This document shows, one piece after another, positions 11,606 through 20,850 of a DNA stretch of 64,000 bases. Location of the stretch: NCBI GenBank assembly GCA_001792895.1, contig MARA01000004.1:2418001-2482000 (forward strand). Reading direction: 5' to 3'. Below the pieces are notes generated by a model. It was not told where the DNA came from. It searched no databases and saw only the letters and a program-made list of their open reading frames with translations. The stretch is from Lentinus brumalis. Its lineage: Eukaryota > Basidiomycota > Agaricomycetes > Polyporales > Polyporaceae. Numbering within the stretch: position 1 is the stretch's first letter; the number at the start of each line of letters is the position of its first letter. Made by a program: the position numbers and the translations under genes.

Positions 11606-11912
11606 ATGCTTTACAGACTGACTGGTGGACACTTATAAGGGTTAAAGGGGTTTATACGATAGAAAGCAGTCTACCAGCTTGTATTTCATCCACGATAGAG
11701 ATTTTGCTTCACCTGATTCTAGGCGGTGCTTGAGCAGCGGAATACGCGCAATCCTATTGGTCCACCGCTGGGATCGCGACCTTCGCTGGTTTGAAGACGT
11801 CTTCCCGGCGTTCCCGCGCAAGGGAAGGTGACACCATTCGGCAGAGCACTTGGTTCATTAGGGAGCGATAGTAGAGTGTTCGTCTGCTGTACAACACCTG
11901 GCACCACACCAT
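11606..11912. other. Convergent 3' intergenic region, transketolase / QCR7
   Basis: 307 bp of shared 3' flank between two convergent genes. No gene or repeat is seen. Confidence 0.5.
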
Positions 11913-12470
11913 CTACCGCGTCCTCTTGACCTCGATGTTGTCCCACTTCTGGCGCTCCAAGTCCTCCTTCACAACATCCTCAACGTGAGGCTTGAGGTAG
12001 CGCACATCCTTGTGAATCCGGAGGATAAGATTGCAGTCAATGCCACGTCTCTGGTCACACATACCTCTTCCGGCTTGATCCACTGGTCCTTGGGGAGGAC
12101 GTCGTGGAGCACACTGCACTGGGAGGCGCGCTTGAAGCGGAATGCGCGGTCGTATTGCTCGCGAGGGGTCAAACGTGCGATTGCCTGGAGTACAACGGTC
12201 GGTGCGGCCATTCCTGCAGCAAGGATAGTAGTACTCACCCGCTCAACATCAGGGCGCTCCTCAACGACTGCAACACAAGCCCCGTTCACCAGCTGCAAAA
12301 ACCCGAGGCACGAAACGTCACGTACGGAGGTCGTCGTACTTGAGGCCGAATTTTCTGTGGCCGGCGGCGTTGGCGTACCAGTCGGCGACGGGCTTGAGCC
12401 ACGCGTAGAGCGTGCGGTTCCTGCGGATAGTCGAGGCGACAGAGACACCAAGCGGGCCAGCGATGGTCAT
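11913..12470 (-). CDS. QCR7: Cytochrome bc1 complex subunit 7 (14 kDa)
   Basis: Matrix-side subunit of respiratory complex III, needed for assembly of the bc1 complex around cytochrome b. The start at 12470 gives [20 protein letters not shown], then [24 protein letters not shown], a conserved family block. After an intron comes [20 protein letters not shown], then [12 protein letters not shown], and after another intron [20 protein letters not shown] with the C-terminus DNIEVKRTR. The spliced length is close to 128 residues, matching yeast QCR7 (127). Introns are inferred near 12310, near 12200 and at about 12010-12070. It is divergent from the NDK gene over a 219-bp shared promoter. Length, order and motifs all agree with the family. 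Confidence 0.9.
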
Positions 12471-12626
12471 CGTAGTCTATGGGCGTGTTCAGGGCGCCTA
12501 CGCCCGCCGCCCGCCCGCGAGTCTGCCCGAGCCGTGTTTGGCGCTGTTTGGCTCCGGTGGCGGGGACTGGACGCGTGCCCCGATTTGGCAGCGATTAGCA
12601 GGTGCAGTACAGATCGAAGGGAGATG

Positions 12627-12633
12627 TATAAAA
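12627..12633 (+). promoter_or_regulatory. TATA box of nucleoside diphosphate kinase
   Basis: TATAAAA lies 57-63 bp upstream of the ATG at 12690 and is followed by a CTCCTCTTTCTCTTCC pyrimidine run. Confidence 0.7.
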
Positions 12634-12689
12634 CGTCGGTCCTCCTCTTTCTCTTCCTCCATCTCCCCCATCCACTTCCTACAGCAGCC

Positions 12690-13379
12690 ATGTCCGTCCA
12701 GGAGCGCACGTACATCATGGTCAAGGTGTGTACAACGCGGCGCGACTCTCACCGGCGGCATACTGAGCGCATACACCCTGCTACAGCCCGACGGTGTCCA
12801 GCGTGGACTCGTCGGCAACATCATCAGCCGTTTCGAGGCGCGTGGCTTCAAGCTTGTTGCCCTCAAGCTTGTGCACGCTACCCCCGAGCACTTGGAGAAG
12901 CGTACGTCTTACGCTCGGCCAACCCGATTGCCATATCCTTACACCTAACCTGTGCAGACTACGCCGACCTGAAGGGCAAGCCCTTCTTCCCCGGCCTCAT
13001 TAAGTACATGGCCTCTGGCCCTGTCACTGCCATGGTCTGGGAGGGCCTCGACGCCGTCAAGACTGGCCGCACCATGCTCGGCGCGACCAACCCCCTCGCG
13101 TCTGCTCCTGGTATGTTGTTAGCCATGAGGCACGCAACGTGCGCCCTCACACGTGTATCTTCTCCTTTTAGGCACCATCCGTGGCGACTTCGCCCTCGCC
13201 GTCGGCCGCAACATCTGCCACGGCTCCGACTCTGTTGAGAACGCCGAGAAGGAGATCGCTCTGTACGTGAATCTGCTTTCGATCTCAGATCCACTCGCTA
13301 ACCTGCTCCATATTGCAGCTGGTTCCCCGAGGGCGTCGTCCAGTACAACCACGATCAGGCCAAGTGGATCTTCGAGTAG
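12690..13379 (+). CDS. NDK1: Nucleoside diphosphate kinase
   Basis: Transfers the gamma-phosphate from ATP to other nucleoside diphosphates through a phosphohistidine. Exon 1 encodes [12 protein letters not shown]; after an intron the text continues [38 protein letters not shown], then [17 protein letters not shown] and [18 protein letters not shown]. The active-site His is in [17 protein letters not shown], and the C-terminus is [11 protein letters not shown]. Four short introns give about 150 residues, the normal size. The first intron (gtgtgtac...tacag) falls within the family's K-PDG motif. The promoter is shared with QCR7 and has its own TATA box. Confidence 0.94.
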
Positions 13380-13748
13380 ATGCTGCGCGATGAGAAGTCG
13401 AAGGTGCTGCTCACCCTAAAACACCACATTCAGCATGTACTCTAGAAATTCATTGCGCGTTTGCGTTCCCACTGCTTTACTCGGACTGCCGCAGCGTCAA
13501 GCTAAGAGCATCTTCGAAGATCTCACGCCCCGTCGCCCCGCCCACCTACAGGCTGCCAAGTCCGATTACAACATGCGCGTTCCCAGCAATGTGTAACGTG
13601 CCTACCTTGGGTTGGTGAGGCATGGGAAGAGCACAGGCCTCGAAGTCATCCTGTGGGGTGTCGTGGACGTCCGTCTCTAGCCTTGCTGTCCACCACGTTA
13701 TTCTCGCAGTCGTTACCTCCCGTCCTCACCTCTTGGCTTTGTGAAAGG
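13380..13748. other. Intergenic region between NDK and the DOMON gene
   Basis: 369 bp between two genes in the same direction. No additional gene was found. It presumably contains the NDK 3' UTR and the promoter of the DOMON/b561 gene, without an obvious TATA box. Confidence 0.4.
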
Positions 13749-15668
13749 ATGCCCTTTTCCTTAGCTCGAGTCCCTGAGCCGCTGTTGTTGGTATTGTTGG
13801 CCTTCGTGACGTCGCGCTTTCCCGCAGTTTCGGCACTCCAAGGCGATTCCTGGTGCGGGACCTTGATGTGTGTTGAGGCAACGGTGAATGCCTCGACAGT
13901 GACATGTATGCTTCCACTGCCAAACATAGCGAAGCTTCTCTCTCTTGACAAAGCATCTGTGCGACAACATAGATGAGTTGAAGGCACTCAATCAGTTGGG
14001 ATGGATGGCGATGTGAGTGTCAACACGTACGATGCCCAAGCCTGATAGCTGACCCACTGGCACGCCGTCCTCCACAGCGGCTTCGGCAGCACGATGGCCA
14101 ATAGCCCCATGGTCATCTTGTGGCAGACGGCTAACGGCACGACCATACTGTCGCAGAGAGAAGCGTCGAGTCGAGTCGAACCCCTTCCCGTCACCCATCC
14201 TCCGCGTCTGGCAAGTGTGAGCCCTCGCGCCAACACGGTGCGCCTAGATATCTCGCATATCACTCGCGTCTCTGACAATGACCCTGATTTTCCGCAGTCC
14301 CCGAGCGTGTCCCCCATATTGGTCTTCGACATTCCGAAGAATAACGATACAGTACAGTCGCTGATTTGGGCGTTTGGGGTCACACCGCCGGACGCCAGCC
14401 CCGATGCACAGATTGAGCAGCACCTTGATGCAGGAACCCTCTCATTGGATCTCACGAAGGAGCTCGACGAAGGGAGCGGATCTCCTTCCTCATCAATTGC
14501 CAGTTTGCAACTGGGCGCGACTTCTGCGACACCGACACCGACTCCACCGACGCCGTCTCAGTCATCGCCCTCGTCAGCACTGAATGGCGCATCACAGTCC
14601 AACAGCCTTTTGGTCGTGCACGCAGCGCTGTCTGCTGCGGGATTCCTCATTTTATTGCCAATGGGCTCATTGGTCGCCCGATGGTCGCGCATCTTCACGT
14701 CCAAGTGGTTCACCGCGCATTGGTTTATCAACGTCGTGCTCGGGATCCCATTCATTTGCGTGGGGTGGGCGTTAGGACCCCTTGCGGTTGCTCAGCAAGG
14801 CCGGGAACATATCGTAACGGTGCACCAGGTGAGTGTCTGCGTCTGCGCGTTCTCCGCGCATCCAGGCTTCTATATGCGTGTATTGACGGCGGTGCGCTTC
14901 AACCTCCGTGCGCCTCTCCGAAGATCTGCGGCGTGGTTCTCTTCGTGCTCTACATCATCCAGGTCGCACTGGGCACGCTCATTCATGTGCGACGTCCGAA
15001 GCATGGAAGAGCGCATCCACCGCGGAACGTTGTACACGTCGTCCTTGGCCTGGCTTTGTTCGGGTTATCTATCTACGAGGTAAGCATGCCAGCGTCGGGC
15101 TTGCAGGACGCCGTCCATTCATTCACACATAATCTAATATATCTTCCCAGACCGTGAATGGTATAGATCGGGATCCCGCAGTGGGCAGCGTCAGTCAGAC
15201 CGTAGTGGTCGCGATATGCATAGGATGGGCAGCGGTTAGTGCTCCAAACCCTCGGTCCGGCCATTCGGGCGGATCGCACATCTCAGTCAGTCGCTGAAAT
15301 GACCTCTCGGGGTAATCCGACGGACTATCTCTCGCCTTATACAGGTCTTTGGTGCGACGTACAGTATCGGCCTCCTCTCGCTCCGAAAGCAATTTGCACA
15401 AGAGCGTCTGGGTTGGCACGTTGCGTCAAGCGTGCCTCTGCCACTTCCAATAATAGCCCCAGCTGTTCGCTCGTCCAACGAGTCTGTACAGCGGAGACCT
15501 GTTGCAACTGACAGCCCCATGGCGGACGACGGGACACACGACATCTTCAGCGAGCCGTGGGCGAGCGGGATCGAGGATTGGAGAGGGGAAGCAGGAAATA
15601 GCACGCCGCCTGCAGCCGAGATGCGCCAGGTGCAGCTCGAGCCGGTGTCACTATCGGCCTTTCTCTGA
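13749..15668 (+). CDS. DOMON-cytochrome b561 membrane protein
   Basis: Predicted plasma-membrane or secretory-pathway haemoprotein joining a cellobiose-dehydrogenase-type cytochrome (DOMON) domain to a cytochrome b561 transmembrane module; such proteins are proposed to move electrons across membranes. The start at 13749 gives a signal peptide (LLLVLLAFVTSRFPAVSA) and then GDSWCGTLMCVEATVNAST. After an intron come LNQLGWMAI and, after a second (gtgagt...cacag), GFGSTMANSPMVILWQ, a typical DOMON block. A Ser/Thr/Pro linker precedes the b561 part. Candidate haem histidines are in LLVVHAALSA, TAHWFINVVLG, VTVHQ and RNVVHVVLGLALFGL. The last exon encodes FGATYSIGLLSLRKQFAQER and a polar tail. The exact early introns are less certain than the domain call. 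Confidence 0.8.
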
Positions 15669-16708
15669 GCGCTGGATTGCTTCGCGCGAATCGCTCGCGA
15701 AAATGAGAGTGGGGGCGGGGCGCGGGAGCAGGTCAGGGAAGCTGACTGAGGCCGGAGAAGAACCTTCGTGCGCGGCTCGCTGGAGGATTTCACACCCTGC
15801 CGTCATCGATAGGGTTTACTGTGCTCGTGCTACAGAGTCTGTAACGGACTGCGATTGAGCGTTGAACGCCGGACATGCTGTACCTAGCTCCACGAGGCTA
15901 CACGTTACGGACGGACTTGAGGAGACCGCAGTCCATTGCCAATGTGATAGAGTTCAAGCTGGTTGCTGGTATCCCCGAGATGATGCGAATTTGTGTGATT
16001 TGCTGACCCGGTGAGTATTGCTTCCCGCGCACGACCCTCGAAAGCTCGTCTGTACGCTGATTTGGAAGGCCGATCGGGCGGAGCAGGACGTTGGGCCCGA
16101 CCCCGGGGCTGCCTGTTGCACTCTTCACGGCTGAGCAACCCTCCCAAGCGCCACGCCCAACGCGGGCGGAACCCTGCATGGTGGAAGAACTTCCACAATG
16201 GTAGCAGCCCTCATGATATCTGCCGACGGGTCGGATCTGACGTGCGTCCTGGCGAAGCATCGGGGAAGGCGGGGATGGGGACGGTGGAGAACAAGAACGA
16301 TTGAATTAAGATCTAGTAATGCAACATGGTAAACTGAGAGGGCAATAAGAATAGCGTGTAACGAATAATGAACTATGCAAGTCTACAATGTGACAACAAT
16401 CCTCCGACCCCGTAAGTACTTGACGTATCTCGCCGCAGCGTAATGGAGCGGAGGCCCAGCGAGATCTCCCTAGATCTACAAGGTGGGCCGAGGAGAAGAA
16501 CCTGCATGCCGGCAATAAGGGGCAGGAGGAAGCAGCGATGTGGCCAGTGGCCATGGCTAATAATACAGAGACCAGTCCTTGGCGTTGGAGTGCTGCGAGA
16601 GAAGGAACGAATGAGTGCGGGAACTACACAAGACTCCGGTCTAGGGCTCACCTCCTATAGGAGCTAACACAGTGTACATGATACAAGACAAGACCGAAAT
16701 GTTGACGC
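15669..16708. other. Intergenic region, no supported gene
   Basis: 1 kb between the DOMON/b561 gene and the small membrane-protein gene. Open frames of about 100 codons exist on both strands around 15900-16300, but none shows a domain, a good start or a coherent splice pattern. A/T-rich sequence at 16300-16400 probably belongs to the 3' side of the minus-strand gene. Confidence 0.4.
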
Positions 16709-16980
16709 TTAGCCCTTGAGAACTTGTTGTACAGTTAGGAGGTGTGGGCGCGCAGAATAGATAGGATAGGCTGCACTGCTGATCAATGAGAGAACGCTCG
16801 ACGGTCGGAGAGGTACTCACATGTTTGGCAGTCGTCCCAGAATAATAGGCAGGAGATGCTCAGGATGAAGACGGCACCAGCCACCGCGAGTGTGAGCACG
16901 AAACAGATGGTGGTGAGGAGGGAGACGTCTTCGGGCTCCGCCTTGAACTCGGGGTGCTCGTACAACTTCAAGGAGCGCAT
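16709..16980 (-). CDS. Small single-span membrane protein, unknown
   Basis: I do not recognise a family. Two exons (16980-16821 and 16770-16709) joined by a 50-nt GT-AG intron encode 73 residues. The N-terminal part is polar (MRSLKLYEHPEFKAEPED). It is followed by one hydrophobic helix (LLTTICFVLTLAVAGAVFIL) and then a short SCLLFWDDCQT with two cysteines. The second exon adds a short basic tail ending VLKG. A TATA box about 110 bp upstream and a CTTCC/TTCAACC-rich leader support a real gene. Without splicing, the frame ends after a few more residues. It could be a small organelle or plasma-membrane peptide; no function is claimed. Confidence 0.55.
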
Positions 16981-17088
16981 GGCGATGGATGAAGTGAAAG
17001 AGGTTGAAGGGTGGAAGCGGGAAGTGTACGGTGGAGGGCGGATCCCTTGAGTGGATGAGCTGCCTCGACAGTACGGATTGTCTATGCA

Positions 17089-17096
17089 TTATATAG
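17089..17096 (-). promoter_or_regulatory. TATA box of the small membrane-protein gene
   Basis: On the minus strand CTATATAA lies about 110 bp upstream of the ATG at 16980. Confidence 0.55.
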
Positions 17097-17586
17097 TTCT
17101 AAGCAGCGCTAGGAACGGGAGCGCAGATAGCAGCGGGCAGGGAGAGATGGCGCCAAGCAGGGAAGCGCCACCGGACGGCGAGATCTCCAATTCCCGCCAT
17201 GACATGCCAGACACAATTGGTCGGTGTGCACAGGCGCCGCAAGCAACCGGTGACTGTGACCATTCTGATTGACAACCGCGGTGCATTTGCATGCGTCCCC
17301 GGTATGAATGTCGACCACGATTGATCGGACTGCCATACAGGGGAAGCCACGGCGGTAGAAGGCCCATATAGGCTTCCTCCGGTCTCTCCGGACATCTCGA
17401 CCGGTCGCGGGTGCGCTTCTGTTCTATCCTTTCCTCGGGGTAACGCAGTACACCGTAGCAATCCTGCGTATGCCGGACATGGCGTGAAACAGGAGCTGTG
17501 GCCATCTACGGCTTGACCGCCCGCCTCAAAGGACCGAGTTTCGAGACGACTGCGTCCGACGCCCATAGTGGCGCATGGCACAGCAG
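17097..17586. other. Intergenic region, no gene seen
   Basis: 490 bp upstream of the small membrane-protein gene. Minus-strand frames of 130-160 codons run through 17089-17581 but have no recognisable content. Confidence 0.35.
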
Positions 17587-19740
17587 CTAGCAGATGCGAT
17601 CCAGGAAATGGTGCGGGATGTCATGCAGACATGACATCGCCAGCTTGACCATCTCATGGTCCAACATACGCGACGTCATGAAGTCTCTGGGGGATGGTGT
17701 GGACAGCAAAGCCCACGTCGGGCGATTGTTCTGTATGTGACAGTTCGCAGTATAGCAGCAGCGAGCTGTATGCCAATCCCGTTGATGTCGGCAGAATGGG
17801 GCATACTGTTCAACTAGCAGAGGCACTATGCCAATGCGAGAACACTTCCCATGGCATGGGCTGCTCGTGCCCGTGGTCCGACAACCTGGTACTCACGAGC
17901 TACAGTCGAGGACACGATAACCGGGCTCACCGTTCGCATGATGTGACCATACTCAAGGATATATCACTGGTAATGTTCTAAGAACTCGGCCATCCCATGA
18001 GAGCCATACCACGCATACTATGGCACTCAAAGTGAGCTTGCAGTGTCATGTTACGGTTTTTAAGGCTATGACTCACTGTGGATAATAGGGAGCTCCGCAT
18101 TCTCCGACCTCAACACGGTACGACGGTGGGAGTTGTCGACAATCCAGGCACAGAGGACGGGGAGTTGCTTGCCAGGATGTTTGAGGTAGATGCATTGATC
18201 GTTAAGAAAGCGCCTCGCCTACAACTGCGGATTAGTCCCTGCACGCCATTCAGCCCCTCAGCGACGCAACATCGCCAGTGAGATGTTGAGCCGAATTGCA
18301 ATATCGTGGCCGTGAAGTTGTGTCCTGAATTGCGTCCTGTTCAGGGTCACCGAAAGAGTTCAGTCTCGGCCTCTACACATCAATCATCATATATGTTTCT
18401 TCGAGTCGGCGTGAGAGTATGATGTATCCACAGGCAAGGGATATTACCCCGTTTGATGTACTCTGGTAAGGAGAGCGTGCGTGTTGCTGCAAGTCTCGCG
18501 ATCAAACGACTGTGCCGAAGAACAGGCCCTACGTCAGAAGGCGTTTGTGTCCTACCTGAATGTACCGGTACAGCGCCTGGATGACACGTCCGCAGAGGCC
18601 CTGCGTGACTGTTGATAAGAGGTCATGCTAGCAAGTCAACCGACATGACTGTTATCTCGGTACTGAATGGGCTTACTCGTGCGTCGGGGCGGTTAGAGTG
18701 TTGAGAAACTCGCCCCATAGCTGTGGCCCGTAGCCGCATGCAAACTACGAGTAGATCTGAGGATCCTCAACCATGTAGCGGGCTCGAGGCCGAATCAGAG
18801 AGGTAGCAAACCGCTCGGAGTCGAAGTTGCAAGTCCGCCCGTCCGCGCCCGTCCATGTTGTCATTGCGTCCGGACCGCTCGCGTAACTGCGCGAGGCTGA
18901 AATTACGGAAAGCTGTGAGAAGAAAGCCTATCCTAACTGATGCGCCCCGACGACGAGGTCGGGTTGCACGAGCTGATAACCGCCCACAGCGTTCACCTTC
19001 CGAGACGTACGGCGAAGCACCATCTCAGATTGCTGCAGCGGGCGCTGGGTCCTGAAATATCGTCAGGCACGCTGAATGGAACCGTATGCTTCAATAATTC
19101 ACCTGCGCAACACCAAAGCGGGTATCCAGAGCCACCTCGACGCTGAAGCCCTCGTGCATCTCATCCGGCAAGAAACGGTGACTCCGTGACGAAACCCTTG
19201 CGCTTGAGCGCCTCGCACGGCAAAATCCATGGGGTTTTCTAAACGCCACCATCGTTCATCAGCCTGAGTTAGAGCGGCCACCGTGAAGATGCTGTAGGAT
19301 TTTACAGACAATCCCTTGACAGTCATACCGCCGCCGATACCGGAGGATCGACGATTGGCACTTGTAGCCGGGATGCTCGCTGCCCGTAATAGATGAGAAG
19401 GCGATACTCCGATACGGCTCGCCACCAGAGAGGCGAAACGCGGAAAGCACATACGTTGCACAGCTGCAGTATAATGCATCAGCACGGTTTCCTACACAGT
19501 TGACGACATCCATCCTCACCTCGGGACTTCATCGGGACTCGGTATTCGCCGGAGAGTCTTCTGCTGGAATGCCGCTGTACGTAGAGTAGAGGACAGGAAT
19601 TTCATCTGCTCATGGTTCCGCGTTATACAAATTCTGGACAATCCTGGACTGGGCCCTGGACAATTGGTCGGTGAGAGGGACTCGTGCATATCTTTCGCAA
19701 GAAGACGTACCCGCTGGGTCCCGTCCGACAATCGTGTTCT
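17587..19740 (-). pseudogene. Decayed multi-exon gene, family unknown
   Basis: On the minus strand a series of short protein-like stretches occurs in a consistent order, separated by possible 45-65 nt GT-AG introns, but the frames are broken. Examples in order: SRIVQNLYNAEP followed by an in-frame TGA (19612-19610), YSTYSGIPAEDSPANTES, AVSEYRLLIYYGQRASRLQV, EALKRKGFVTESPFL with a one-base frame change into DEMHEGFSVEVALDTRFGVA, SRKVNAVGGYQLVQPDLVVG, VEDPQIYS then TAG (18747-18745) before FACGYGPQLWGEFL, LCGRVIQALYRYIQ, HGHDIAIRLNISLAMLRR, LKHPGKQLPVLCAWIVDNSH, EFLEHYQ then TGA (17966-17964) before YILEYGHIMRT, and DFMTSRMLDHEMVKLAMSCL. Several stops could arise from CGA or CAG by a single C-to-T change. 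I cannot name the family. The boundaries are approximate, and a functional gene with unusual splicing is possible but unlikely. Confidence 0.45.
17617..17638. repeat. Perfect 9-bp inverted repeat
   Basis: GATGTCATG and its reverse complement are separated by CAGA. It falls in the 3' part of the decayed gene; it may be a chance palindrome or a regulatory site. Confidence 0.7.
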
Positions 19741-20850
19741 GCGGTCGATCGTTACTGCACCGAGTCCTTGACAGCTATGGGGTGCTTAGCGCGTAATGAC
19801 AGGTCCAGTCGCAGACACAGACCACAAGCTATAGCATGTCGCGCACTGTCAAAAAGCCTCCGAGTAGCATCGGAGTCTATGCATTGACAGATGGTCGAGA
19901 CAGTGCAAGACGCGACTCCGCTACGCGAGGTGACTGCGTGGTTGCTGGCAAGGAATCAGGATTGAGGTCGGTACTTGTTGGCGATAAGTATACAGACACG
20001 GTGACTCACCCATTCACGGCATAGGAACATACAGAGGACGGATAACGGCGGTGGAACGGAGACTGGACCCTTCGCGTTCACTGGCCATGGTGGCAGGAAG
20101 CCAAGAACGGTCGCACGGTTACACCCGCGAAAGAAGGCACGCGCCTGCACAGCTTTTCCGTTCCTTTCGTTAGTCGATGGCAGTACATATGTGCTGCTCA
20201 AGAGGCAAGTCAACTTCGACAAAACGCACGCATGCTTAAGATGAATGGAAGGCTGTGGGGGTTCCATTGGACTGCAGAAGACTAGATATGCTCGTACACA
20301 AACGACAGTGACAGTATATATGACAACACGAACAGAGACAGACAGAAAACAAGGAGATCGGAACACGAACAGAGTGAGGGTATGTGCGTATGGTTGGGGC
20401 AGTGTAGGCTATGAGACTCGGAAGATGCAACGAGAGACGTTCAATGCGATGCAAAGAGTGCTAATAAATATGCATGAATGCGCGTGGGTGTCGGATTACA
20501 GCAAGCGAAGAAAGCGATCAGGTGGACAAGAATGGACACGCACTGCCGTCACAGGCAGTCCGTCGAGCTAGATACAAGGTCCAGGAGCTACGAGTCTCCA
20601 TGATTGTCCAGATTGCCCTCAGCCAGCTCCGGAGTGAAGTGGTCGATGTCCCGACACGGCGGGACGAGCGCGTGGGAAAACGCACTCGTTGGAGCCGCGG
20701 GAGTAGGACGGGGCAGATGGGGAATATCCACCACCATGGGGAGCCACCGCCTGGAAGTCGAACGTGCTGCGTACGTGCGCAGTGGCCGATGCGAGAGGCG
20801 ACGAGGCTTGTCGAGCCCGCTTCGGGAACGAACGGTAGCAAGTGATAAGG
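19741..20850. other. Gene-poor stretch downstream of the SMG6-like gene
   Basis: 1.1 kb between the decayed gene and the 3' end of the EST1/SMG6-like gene. A purine-rich part (about 20280-20420) may lie in its 3' UTR. An unspliced continuation of the SMG6 frame runs to 20588 but is explained by an unremoved intron. No gene is seen. Confidence 0.4.

Noticed and set aside
20588..20850. C-terminal extension of the PIN protein
   Set aside because: Arises from reading through the last intron. Splicing at GTGAGT...CTAG restores the family's LRLKARSRQLNAASEQDL ending and a stop at 20851.
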